DNA of 64,000 nucleotides from Ophioderma brevispina (Eukaryota; Echinodermata; Ophiuroidea; Amphilepidida; Ophiodermatidae), in the NCBI GenBank assembly GCA_023653785.1, contig JAMKCH010002890.1, forward strand, positions 1 to 64,000, written 5' to 3'. Below are positions 59,501 through 64,000 of this stretch, piece after piece (the stretch's first letter is position 1; the number at the start of each line of letters is the position of its first letter). The notes beneath the pieces were generated by a model, which was not told the DNA's origin, made no database searches, and saw nothing but the letters and a program-made list of their open reading frames with translations. A program made the translations under genes and the position numbers.

Positions 59501-62500
59501 CGTATGTTGACAGAACAAGAAGAAAACCATTGAGAAACAAGGATAATAAGAAGCTTCCTAGGTTTATAAAATTTAAAGCAAAACGCTGGGAAATGTCAAA
59601 TGCTTGAATTCGTCCAGAGCGTGCCAGATATTGTCAATATAATACAGCTCAGGAAGTCGATGTAACTAGATGCAATTCGACAACTCCTTTACAGGAGACT
59701 CTAAATGGTTAAAATAAAATTGGTTATACTTTTCCTCAAACAGATAAACTGGAATGAATTTTTGACCACCATACTGCCAGAGAGTGTTTTGGTTTTTCGG
59801 ACCAATCACGGAGATTTACTTGATCAACCACGATTCAGAGTATCTGCGAGCAGCGCTCGATATCATCAACAGCAAACCAACAAGGTAGGCTACTAATAAT
59901 CAAACAAACAAAATCAAACAAAGCAAAACAGACAATCTTACACCAAACAAAAAGAACACAAACACACACACACACAAATACAGGATTTTATAAATATCCT
60001 TTTCACCAAGATCACAGCGCTGTTGTATTATTATTATTACGATGCCATCAGAAATCGTCATAATCAGTTCGCTTCATCTTGGTGGCTGCAAACCAAGCGC
60101 GAATCCCAATCAGCAGTGTACTTGGACTGTAGTATTACAAATTAACAAATCATTTAAGATTAAGTTCTGCTCAGATAACAAACTAATGTTGGAATGCAGC
60201 GGGGCTCGAACGCGCGATTTGCAATTTACAACATTCTTAGAGGATCATGGGTCCTGTACCACATGTGCTCTCATTAGTAATTTGGGTTACCGTACCAGCT
60301 CTTTGATATTTCAATATTTTCTTATATCAGGTTGGTATCCGATTGGATGCTATGGTTATGCTTCGAAGCTACCACTTTGTATCTAAAAGATGACAGTCCA
60401 AAATTTATTACGATATTCAGGCGTTCATTACTGGAAGACACCAAACCAATTTAATTTCAAGACTGTGTAAAGGTTACCAATCGTAATCTACAGCAGGCCA
60501 GTGGGCGTCTTTTCGTTGACGAATATTTTGCCGATGAAAGTAAAACGATGGTAAGTAAACAACAACAAAACCACAACAATGTTCAAAAGCTGGTTGGATC
60601 CTTTGACCTAAGGCTATAACCATCCACCATAAATACGCCTTAAACCCATAATGGACACAACCACCCATCCACATGCATGCACAACAAACACACCCATACA
60701 CCCACCACCCACAAAAAACCACCCACCCCACACCCACACATATACCCATCCAAACAGGGTACCTCCATGTAAATCCACACACACATTCGTAAGGAAATGG
60801 AAAGAATGTTAAATTGACTGTACTTTACTAATGAATAATTGATGTTTGATTTAGATTGAGGAGATGGCGAAAGCTATGTCGGTGGTTAGGGAGATTTAGT
60901 ATCCAAATATGGTAGTTTGGCGACGACGTTAAAGAAGAGATATCCCAAAAGGTAACGACCAATCACGGCCCATTTTATCGATGCACGCTCTCCTTTCTCA
61001 ATGTGGTGGAGAATACAGGCGCGATCTAAGGAGGGGGCGGAGGGGCGCGCGCCTCCCGGTAAATTCTGCAACATCTTGCAAAATCAGCCAATTTGGACAA
61101 GTTTCAGCCTTCAGCCCCACCCCGGTAATTTTGGACGTTTTTCAATCATGGATCCGACCCCTGATATGCCTCGTAATAGGATCATTTCCCGGACAATCGA
61201 TCAAAACAAATCACGGGAACACATGCTGTAGTCGCAAGGAAGATTCCCGCGCGCTAAGATAGGTGATTGTGATCAACGCTGTGATTTTGTTGGACCGATT
61301 GCTGGGGCCAAAGATCCTATACTGGCACTATTTACAGCGGAATTCAGGAGAACAGAAACCAATACGGATAAGGTCGACGGGGAGGGATTGTCGCAACCCT
61401 TTTTAGGCCTAGGTAAAAAATCTCAAGAACTCCGTCGTAGTGCGCGAGCATGCAAGAGCCGTCTTCAAGTATTTCATGTTGAAGCACCTATGTCGGACAG
61501 AGAACCAGATAGCTAGCCGCTTTAAATCCAGAGGGAGTTTCTTTTGTACCGGCAACCCTTGAACATGGGTAAAGAGGGAGTCGCGTTGTGGAAAGAAAGA
61601 CGTGCTACCAACAAGAAACTCTATTGGTATTGAAACTGGTGAGCATTTTCCACCCGGAGCAGACTCCTCATGGGATGATTGCGATGCCTCAACCAGATGA
61701 GAACCAGAAAACGGCTACCTGCAAGCGACAAGGACACTAACTGTGATGTGGAAACAGCACCACAGACATGGAACATCTCTGGGTTGCCCCAGAGTGGGCA
61801 ACAATGCACAGACAAGGACCTTGCAGAATTCAGTGAAGCAGAAGACATTGTCTACCCACCTCTGGCTGCGATCAAATTTGAGAACACTGCGGTTGGAACG
61901 ATAAGAAAATGACCTGCTTTAAGTTACCCGGAATTTAGAATGAAGTTTGAAACAAAAAAAAATCAGTCCTATTCCCATCCTTGGGTAAGCAAAGAAACAG
62001 AACGATTATGGCTGGTTATCCAGGACAAAATGTAATTTGAAGGCTTATCTTATGACCGGATTCTTATAGAATGGCACTGCCAATCTGTGTACAAAAGGTA
62101 TCATGTGTTTTCTCAGCAAACAATATTGTATAATACGGTGACCTCAGCACTGATTATCATATATTTCAAGCCCAGGTTTTACGTCAGTGTGAGTTTGGAC
62201 AAACTAATAGTGGTCAACTGACAAACGTAATAAAATGCCTTATACATTTCACACTTGAAGCTAAATGATATGAGGATCATTGTTGCATATCCCGATCATA
62301 TCAACGATGCAGAATCTAGACAAGGTTACGAAGAGGTAGGTTTTGTACGTTTTTTATTTTTTAATTCACACCTCTTTTTATCAGTCTTCTCTCGTCTTCT
62401 TCCTCTTCCTTTATCTTTTTCTCTTTTCCTTCACATTTTCCTTTTCCTTTTAACCTATATTTATTTTATAAGCAATATAACACTTCTTGGGAAGAGCGCC

Positions 62501-63967
62501 CCAAACTTAAAAAAATGCACAGTCGCATATACTTGGATATTACATATACCTGTCAATGGTAAGCTCGAAATTCTCTATGTGTTAAACAGGAAGGGAAGTT
62601 GTAATTAGAATAATTTATATCGGGAATCCCGATATTAATATAAAACGGATGCTGAATGAAATAGCTGGGAAATGCACGTGAGTATCTACGTTCATCCATC
62701 AGCTGTGTCTCCCCAATTCTAAGTTACCAAAATCCCTTCAATGACAATTTTGAGCAGCCCCCTTCACAAGTATAGTTCCAAGACAAGTTTCTCAACACAA
62801 ATGTAAAAATCTCTCAAAATTATCAAATTGGTGGCGATCCCCCCAAAAAATATTTCCTTTTTTCAAAGTTTTTAAAACAATCATTATTACAATGATTACA
62901 ATGATCTTTTATTAAATATGTGATTGGCCAAAGTCGGCCGTAAGATGAAGTGGTTAATGCTCTAAATTCTATATTTTCCTAATCTTAGTCAGATCAGAAG
63001 CCAAAGTCCTACAGTGAAAACGAGGATCAATGTGATTGTGATTTTGTGCTGCTGTACGGTTGAAATATGCTTGTAACATTTCTGTTCTAAGATCCAGTAA
63101 ATCGTAATACGGATCCACGCAGACTTTGATAAATGGACATGGTATATTTACAGGTATCATTTGGCAATTCTAAATAAGGAGAACATTGGATTTTTTAAAC
63201 CTGAAGATAGTTCAAAAGAACCCAAATGTTAAAAAAACATACACCAGGATCCAAGGGATTAAAGAGACAATAGGAGAACACAAAATATACAATATAAAAA
63301 ACACCAGTCTCAACTGTGTGCTGGATAAAAGTCTAGAACAGAAGGAAAAAGCTAAACACGTTTGACACTATAAAAATATCATTATCATTAACAGCTCACT
63401 TGCTTAGAACTTATGATCGGTCTGAAATATTTTGTTAATAACAGCATCACATCGACCCTCATGTTCGGTATGAACTTGAGCTCTGACCCTGACACTTAAT
63501 CCAAATAGGAAGTTGGAAGTTTAAAGCGCCAAATTTTATTTTACGACCGAATTGGCAATTATAGGAACCTGCAAGAGGTGTTACAGTGTCTTCCCACAAT
63601 ACCAATTTTCCAATTCACTTTTAACACGGGTTGTACTGGTTTATAGTGCCCAAAATGTGATGAATGAACAGAACTCAAGTTAAGTACTTTTTGTGTCACT
63701 ATAAATTCAGGTGACAACCAGTGCAAAAAATGTATTGGAAGAACTGCATGTGGGAAGAACACTATACATAGTCTGGAAGGGGTTATACCGTCGTTGGACG
63801 GTACAAAGTGACTTTTGTTTTAAATCTTACCTTATCCTTCAGCTGGGCCCCATACCAGATGACAAACGTAGTTGCTGCAGTCTTAGGTGTGGAAAGGCAT
63901 GGCAAATCAAGAGCAAAATCTTGCTCTGTTGGGAGACGCAGATTTCAGCGATGAATATCCTAGCATG
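37576..63967 (+). CDS. M13 metallopeptidase (neprilysin-like) gene B, N-terminal and middle exons
   Basis: Thirteen exon positions (two of them duplicated) follow M13 order: C..(T/S)PECV (37576-37630), NMDPS..PC...YACGNW (38141-38295), LY.(A/S)CMDE (39824-39905, copy 41619-41706), a 30-nt exon (39983-40012, copy 41784-41813), GGWPVL (47602-47828), GLPR..Y.LDD (48459-48525), YVKYM (55812-55931), MT..(D/E)(L/M) (56308-56379), W.EFL (59744-59884), W.LW...CV...GRLFV (60331-60550), IEEM (60855-60951), AYPD (62261-62335) and the segment before EW (63843-63967). The catalytic exons lie beyond the window. M13 enzymes are usually type II membrane ectopeptidases, but the cytosolic/transmembrane exon was not identified upstream. 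Phases agree across several junctions, but one-base indels and three in-frame stops remain. Introns reach about 13.7 kb. Confidence 0.85.
37790..37988. mobile_element. Truncated TTAA MITE, GACATGAGGA family
   Basis: Shares TTGTTTGGCTTATTCGCTTCAGATGCGATCT and GGGGGCGCTTTTTTTCTTTCTGGAA with 8887-9061. It ends CTTGTCCTCGGGTCTT followed by TTAA (37989-37992). It lies in the intron between the first two gene B exons. Confidence 0.65.
38141..38295 (+). CDS. Gene B exon: DPC...YACGNW segment
   Basis: Lies between TTATATAG and GTACGT. Reads PHIIANMDPSITPCNDYEYA then CGNWIKRAEVPAEEG, and ends DELDKIT. The M13 signature here is (N)MD.S..PC(D/E)(D/N)FY.YACG.W, so the assignment is firm. One residue of the DFYxY motif is missing (NDYEY instead of NDFYEY), a 3-nt deletion. 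Its last 22 bases are included in the tandem duplication. Confidence 0.93.
38940..39740. repeat. Degenerate minisatellite, AAACTCGACAT(A/G) motif
   Basis: The core (A)AAACT(C/G)GACAT recurs at roughly 20-45 bp intervals with variable spacers such as GATTTTTTTTCTCAACATGAGC, ATAGCG and GGCGAGG. The same array is in copy 2 (about 40900-41530). It lies in the gene B intron. Both motif and spacers are degenerate, so this is not a simple microsatellite. Confidence 0.8.
39824..39905 (+). CDS. Gene B exon, copy 1: LYNACMDE segment
   Basis: Lies between TTTTTCAG and GTAAAA. The end reads AKTLYNACMDE, matching (A)K.LY.(S/A)C(M/L)(D/N)(E/T) of M13. Upstream the frame is broken by an extra G in CCAAGGACAGC, where copy 2 has CCAAGACAGC. 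Confidence 0.78.
39983..40012 (+). CDS. Gene B candidate 30-nt exon, copy 1
   Basis: Ten codons between AAAAGCAG and GTATTA, reading SEWDSNSTEK in phase 0 after CMDE. The family has a short variable segment here. Supported mainly by splice sites and phase, since its sequence alone is not diagnostic. An identical copy lies at 41784-41813. Confidence 0.45.
41619..41706 (+). CDS. Gene B exon, copy 2: LYNACMDE segment
   Basis: Same acceptor and donor as copy 1. Reads TLYNACMDE at the end. A two-base insertion (TAAACAACGTTG against TAAAACTTTG) shifts the frame upstream of TLYN. Neither copy is fully open, but the errors differ, and between them the family sequence AKTLYNACMDE is clear. Confidence 0.75.
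41784..41813 (+). CDS. Gene B candidate 30-nt exon, copy 2
   Basis: Identical to 39983-40012 (SEWDSNSTEK) with the same splice borders. Confidence 0.42.
41895..42290. repeat. Foldback palindrome
   Basis: The left arm (GCTTCTCAGAGATTTTGGCCCGAA...TTATGCTCCAGA.CAGCTGCTCCAGGAGCAG...CATATGGTCCTGAGCATAA) is inverted in the right arm (TTATGTCCAGGACCATATGC...CAGCTGCTCCTGGAGCAGCTG...CATAATTTCGGGCCAAAATCTCTGAGAA). The smaller palindrome CTGCTCCAGGAGCAG is embedded in each arm, and GTCAAATACTGCTCCAGGAGCATATTTG is inverted in the loop. The left arm alone is also present at 40093-40233. Confidence 0.9.
43780..44120. repeat. Short repeats inside the large inverted-repeat element
   Basis: GTGACAT/GTGTCAT words and the unit GCTGATGGTGTCATAATTGGCAGT recur at about 30-bp spacing between 43990 and 44120, just ahead of the ORF. 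Confidence 0.7.
44113..44604 (+). CDS. Unrecognised 163-residue ORF inside the inverted-repeat element
   Basis: Longest open frame of the window, starting MASIYNGNVFCWVTLVGSRL and ending at TAG (44602-44604). It is rich in C, H and S (CQEYSVHQCHQFGDGKC in the middle), which could be a metal-binding cluster. No known transposase, RT or nuclease motif is seen, and there is no signal peptide. The reverse strand also has overlapping open frames of up to 82 residues, so which strand codes is not certain. Its position between the arms suggests an element-encoded protein or an exon of one. Confidence 0.4.
   Translation: MASIYNGNVFCWVTLVGSRLSEHKSSFLMNTGESPDRLNHSHPNHGIQGLSSSSARDSKRWASTHNGSKCQEYSVHQCHQFGDGKCSTTGVYASLHIATDVLSTDVLFGCVRDRAEATYRPNKHFSMMRVNMRAVNTLESRPTKSTWKLFETSKQVLSIPCNS
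46560..46990. repeat. Array of GAT(A/T)A(T/C)C(C/A)TAGTTT motifs
   Basis: Variants of TTCGAATTTGATnACCTAGTTTTTCGAnT recur about every 30-35 bp, first in direct and then in inverted orientation (AACTAGGTTTATCG from about 46856). A short matching run, TTTGATTATCCTAGTTTATCAAAGATC, flanks the other side of the large element at 42590-42640. The arrays therefore seem to belong to its ends. Confidence 0.75.
47130..47255. mobile_element. Solo end of the CACTGGCACATTT TTAA family
   Basis: GCGCTGATTGGTCTTATCATTTC...GGCTTTATGTAAAAGCTTTACAATCATGC, then AAATGTGCCAGTGTATC and TTTAA, parallels 13060-13177 and, inverted, 6061-6190. Only one terminus. Confidence 0.7.
47602..47828 (+). CDS. Gene B exon: GGWPVL segment
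   Basis: Lies between CATTTCAG and GTAAGT. Reads FKENKTGIAELIIIQKNDI, then GGWPVLEDNPW, a TGA in that frame, then LTALLAKLFIKYGSESLI. The other frame across the break reads GNFDQANFA, which fits the family pattern (L)GGWPVL...W....F(D)W..L...L..(K/R)YG...L(F/I), so compensating indels are likely. The final part, before IDQP, is not clear. Confidence 0.82.
48459..48525 (+). CDS. Gene B exon: GLPxRxYYL segment
   Basis: Lies between TTTTGTTAG and GTAAGC. Reads TGLPR in one frame and LDDARFQR in another. If the GGGG (48490-48493) and TTT (48501-48503) runs are each one base longer, it becomes TGLPRGSYILDDARFQR. That matches the M13 (L)GLP.R.YYL(D/N)... segment and joins HQEAYVKYM of the next exon in phase 0. 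Confidence 0.68.
48530..50950. other. Gene B intron, nothing gene-like
   Basis: Part of the 7.3-kb intron between exons 48459-48525 and 55812-55931. Notable only for a G13/C14 inverted homopolymer pair at 49145-49182 (GGTGGGGG...TGTGGTTACC...CCCCC), which can form a hairpin or G-quadruplex and is prone to assembly error. Confidence 0.55.
50960..51125. repeat. Degenerate GGACTCG/ACTCG minisatellite
   Basis: The words GGACTC, ACTCGG, ACTCGTACTC and AACCTCAG recur many times in 170 bp (for example GGACTCATTCTCGTTGGACTCGGCCTCG). Clearly repetitive but with no fixed period. Confidence 0.65.
51916..52457. mobile_element. Second copy of the GGATTAGC TTAA MITE
   Basis: Follows TTAA (51912-51915). 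The ends GGATTAGCAGCGAT and ATCGCTGCTAATCC are perfect inverted repeats. The interior parallels 13706-14356 without the hAT-like insert. Confidence 0.85.
52480..52860. repeat. Dispersed repeat shared with 58440-58760
   Basis: Shared modules are AAACTGTTG/AAACCGTTGGAGCTGAA, TCAACTCCACTGTA/TCATCTCCACTGTAA, GGTTATTTCTGA and ACAGACG/ACGGACG. Both copies are in the same orientation and both lie in gene B introns. Confidence 0.6.
52985..53300. repeat. Array of TTAACACC / GGTGTAAA motifs
   Basis: Direct and inverted forms of TTAACACC(G/A) (ACATTAACACCAG, AACACCGACTGGTGTAAATTAACACC, AACACCGAAATGGTGTAAAT, AAATTAACACCCATGG) recur about ten times at 20-40 bp spacing. No coding frame. Reads as a dense set of short palindromes. 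Confidence 0.8.
53300..54050. other. Intronic stretch with a T30 tract
   Basis: Poly(T) at about 53480-53509 and T-rich sequence to 53590. Otherwise nothing recognised. Confidence 0.6.
54058..54423. mobile_element. 366-bp TTAA MITE, GACATGAGGA family
   Basis: Flanked by TTAA (54054-54057 and 54424-54427). The ends AGAGACATGAGGATATT and ATCTCCTCATGTCACT are inverted. Intact sister of 17117-17453. Confidence 0.85.
54999..55206. mobile_element. 208-bp MITE with G-tract termini
   Basis: Begins GGTGCCTAAGGTGGGGGGGTTCCTAGG and ends CTATGGAACC, C-run, TTAGGCAC. A compact hairpin with similar termini, GTGCCTAAGG...CCCCCCTAAGGAACCAC, sits just upstream at 54455-54508. Confidence 0.75.
55812..55931 (+). 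CDS. Gene B exon: YVKYM helix segment
   Basis: Forty codons, open in phase 0 between TTCCCTAG and GTTTGA. Reads HQEAYVKYMTDIAIAFGADD and ends QAVLAFEKELAQ. The M13 family has (A)Y..Y(M/I)..(I/V)(A/L)..LGA........(V)L.(F/L)E..LA, so the match is excellent and error-free. The donor GTTTGA is weak but correctly placed. Confidence 0.93.
56090..56200. repeat. ATC/GTC trinucleotide microsatellite
   Basis: (ATC)n with GTC interruptions in the short intron between exons 55812-55931 and 56308-56379. It generates I/V- or M/T-rich spurious frames. Confidence 0.95.
56308..56379 (+). CDS. Gene B exon: Y.KMT...L segment
   Basis: Twenty-four codons open between ATAATAG and GTAACT. Reads AKAASTKTSTLEMTVADMND followed by MYPE. 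The family equivalent is A......(R/K)(D/N)....YN(K/R)MT...L....P. Phase 0 on both sides. Confidence 0.88.
56580..58127 (-). mobile_element. CR1-like non-LTR retrotransposon, RT C-terminal half and 3' end (minus strand)
   Basis: Reading right to left: YEGDTQLYLV (degenerate YADDTQLYL), LESCISDVRSWAITNRLMLN then DSKTEI, GDARINTGDSAKDLGVTLD, then ARSASFEIYKIGRIRRYLD, HAFVSTRLD, NRYDHISPVLNNLHWLKVKG and LRSSSKGLL..GP...YGYRALPL. This is the standard order of CR1/Jockey-like RT and thumb. The catalytic aspartates are damaged and the frame breaks several times. It sits antisense in the gene B intron. Confidence 0.92.
58440..58760. repeat. Second copy of the 52480-52860 repeat
   Basis: Matches at AACACGACGGTAACAC, TTCCAAAACTGTTGTAGCTGAA and CAACTCCACTGTAGAGGTTATTTCTGA. 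No terminal repeats defined. Confidence 0.58.
59310..59370. repeat. Short palindrome
   Basis: GAGCTATGAGTTGCAAATATTGGG is inverted after a 17-bp loop as CCCAATATTTTAAAACTCATAGCG. A stem of about 20 bp with a few mismatches. Confidence 0.75.
59744..59884 (+). CDS. Gene B exon: W.EFL / EYL segment
   Basis: Lies between CAAACAG and GTAGGC. Starts INWNEFLTTILPE. After a one-base shift near T4/T5 runs (59787-59797) it reads PITEIYLINHDSEYLRAALD then IINSKPTR. M13 has (F)(D/S)W..(F/L)........(V)(V/I)V...(E/D)YL..L..(L/I)(I/L)..T..R, so both halves fit. It ends in phase 2, which joins RL|VSDWMLW in the next exon. Confidence 0.87.
60041..60260. repeat. tRNA/SINE-like dispersed repeat
   Basis: GATGCCATCAGAAATCGTCA...TTCGCTTCATCTTGGTGGC, and GCAGCGGGGCTCGAACGCGCGATT at its far end. 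Related to 4250-4515. It lies immediately before the acceptor of exon 60331. Confidence 0.5.
60331..60550 (+). CDS. Gene B exon: DWMLW ... GRLFVDEYF segment
   Basis: Lies between TTATATCAG and GTAAGT. In one frame it reads LVSDWMLWLCFEATTLYLKD, then FRRSLLEDTKPI, a TAA (60452-60454), then FQDCVKVTNRNLQQASGRLF and VDEYFADESKTM. M13 has (L).(D/N)Y(L/M).W......LS...........L.G........W..C...(V/T)N..(L/M)..A.GRL(F/Y)V...F...(S)K. This is the longest and best-conserved exon. The in-frame TAA replaces the residue two before FQDC. Confidence 0.93.
60600..60790. repeat. CCACCC/ACACCC low-complexity tract
   Basis: C- and A-rich simple sequence in the short intron between exons 60331 and 60855. The minus-strand W/C/G-rich frame across it is spurious. 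Confidence 0.8.
60855..60951 (+). CDS. Gene B exon: helix before the IGYP segment
   Basis: Lies between GATTTAG and GTAACG. Reads IEEMAKAMSVVREI, a TAG, then after a one-base shift FGDDVKEEISQK. Aligns with gene A exon 2118-2216 (VEEIAESVKKAQ...FDEETKEMVVAM) and differs in length by two bases. Confidence 0.75.
61045..61150. mobile_element. hAT-like MITE fragment
   Basis: CCTCCCGGTAAATTCTGCAACATCTTGCAAAATCA and CAGCCTTCAGCCCCACCCCGGTAATTTTGGACG match 13800-13900. Ends not defined. Confidence 0.55.
61420..61900 (+). mobile_element. Non-LTR retrotransposon fragment, ORF2 C-terminus
   Basis: Nucleotide relative of 1140-1690 (CATGCAAGAGC, TTTAAATCCAGAGGGAGTTTC, GTGGAAAGAAAGACGTGCTACCA, GAGCAGACTCCTCATGG). 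Translation gives PGADSSWDDC, RTRKRLPASDKDTNCD, QTWNISGLP and CTDKDLAEFSEA, the same tail as the other two copies. Inserted in the gene B intron between 60951 and 62261. Confidence 0.75.
62261..62335 (+). CDS. Gene B exon: IGYP-equivalent segment
   Basis: Twenty-five codons, open between CTTGAAG and GTAGGT. Reads LNDMRIIVAYPDHINDAESR then QGYEE. Same position and phase as gene A exon 3847-3924. The G of the IGYP motif is A here. Confidence 0.88.
62336..63842. other. Gene B intron, nothing recognised
   Basis: A T/C-rich tract at about 62360-62470. Otherwise AT-rich sequence without repeats or coding signal that I can identify. Confidence 0.5.
63843..63967 (+). CDS. Gene B candidate exon before the catalytic region
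   Basis: Lies between ATCCTTCAG and GTAAAA. Starts LGPIPDD. Other frames read YQMTNVVAAVLGVE and ALLGDADFSDEYPSM, which loosely fit M13 (D/E).YF.N(V/I)(L).............L..(P)(V)D..EW.M. Position and splice sites agree with gene A exons 5672-5751 plus 7900-7924. The window ends 33 bases later. Confidence 0.5.
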
Positions 63968-64000
63968 GTAAAAAAGATGACGAATCCAGGCAAACGCAAT

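Noticed and set aside
1..64000. Prokaryotic interpretation (operons, CRISPR, phage)
   Set aside because: Spliced exons, microsatellites, LINEs and MITEs are present throughout, and there are no long bacterial ORFs or regular spacer arrays.

Overview
The window looks like nuclear DNA of a metazoan, most likely a marine invertebrate. I cannot name the species. It is AT-rich and has no long uninterrupted coding frame. Its coding signal is a series of short exons (25-230 nt) with canonical AG/GT borders, separated by introns full of transposon debris. There is no bacterial-type operon, rRNA, CRISPR array or phage.

Two genes of one family lie in tandem on the + strand. Gene A (exons from 2118 to 16430) carries the middle and C-terminal parts of an M13 metallopeptidase (neprilysin / endothelin-converting-enzyme family). 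Its N-terminal exons would lie upstream of the window, and its final CxxW exon was not found. Gene B (exons from 37576 to 63967) carries the N-terminal and middle parts of a second M13 protein and runs off the right edge. The two overlap in family coordinates: exons at 2118, 3847 and 5672 of gene A match those at 60855, 62261 and 63843 of gene B. They are therefore paralogues, not halves of one gene. Nearly every exon pair joins correctly only if one-base indels, mostly in homopolymers, are allowed. This points to an unpolished long-read assembly, or less likely to two decaying pseudogenes.

The rest is dominated by mobile elements. There are non-LTR retrotransposon fragments of several kinds: 1-1690, 17.5 kb(-), 25.7-27.4 kb, 36.5-37.5 kb(-), 56.6-58.1 kb(-) and 61.3-61.9 kb. 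A Tc1-like transposon with long terminal inverted repeats (9.5-11.0 kb) is itself interrupted by a 310-bp hAT-type MITE with a perfect 8-bp target duplication. At least four MITE families end at TTAA. There is a 661-bp element with perfect 17-bp termini, G-tract-ended MITEs, tRNA-related short repeats, and a roughly 4-kb element with 1-kb inverted arms (42.6-46.6 kb) around an unrecognised ORF.

The oddest stretch is 38.3-47.0 kb. It holds a near-identical tandem duplication of about 1.9 kb that copies two gene B exons and ends inside a palindrome. It also holds a degenerate minisatellite built on an AAACTCGACAT motif, and then the large inverted-repeat element flanked by arrays of a GATnATCCTAGTTTATC-like motif.
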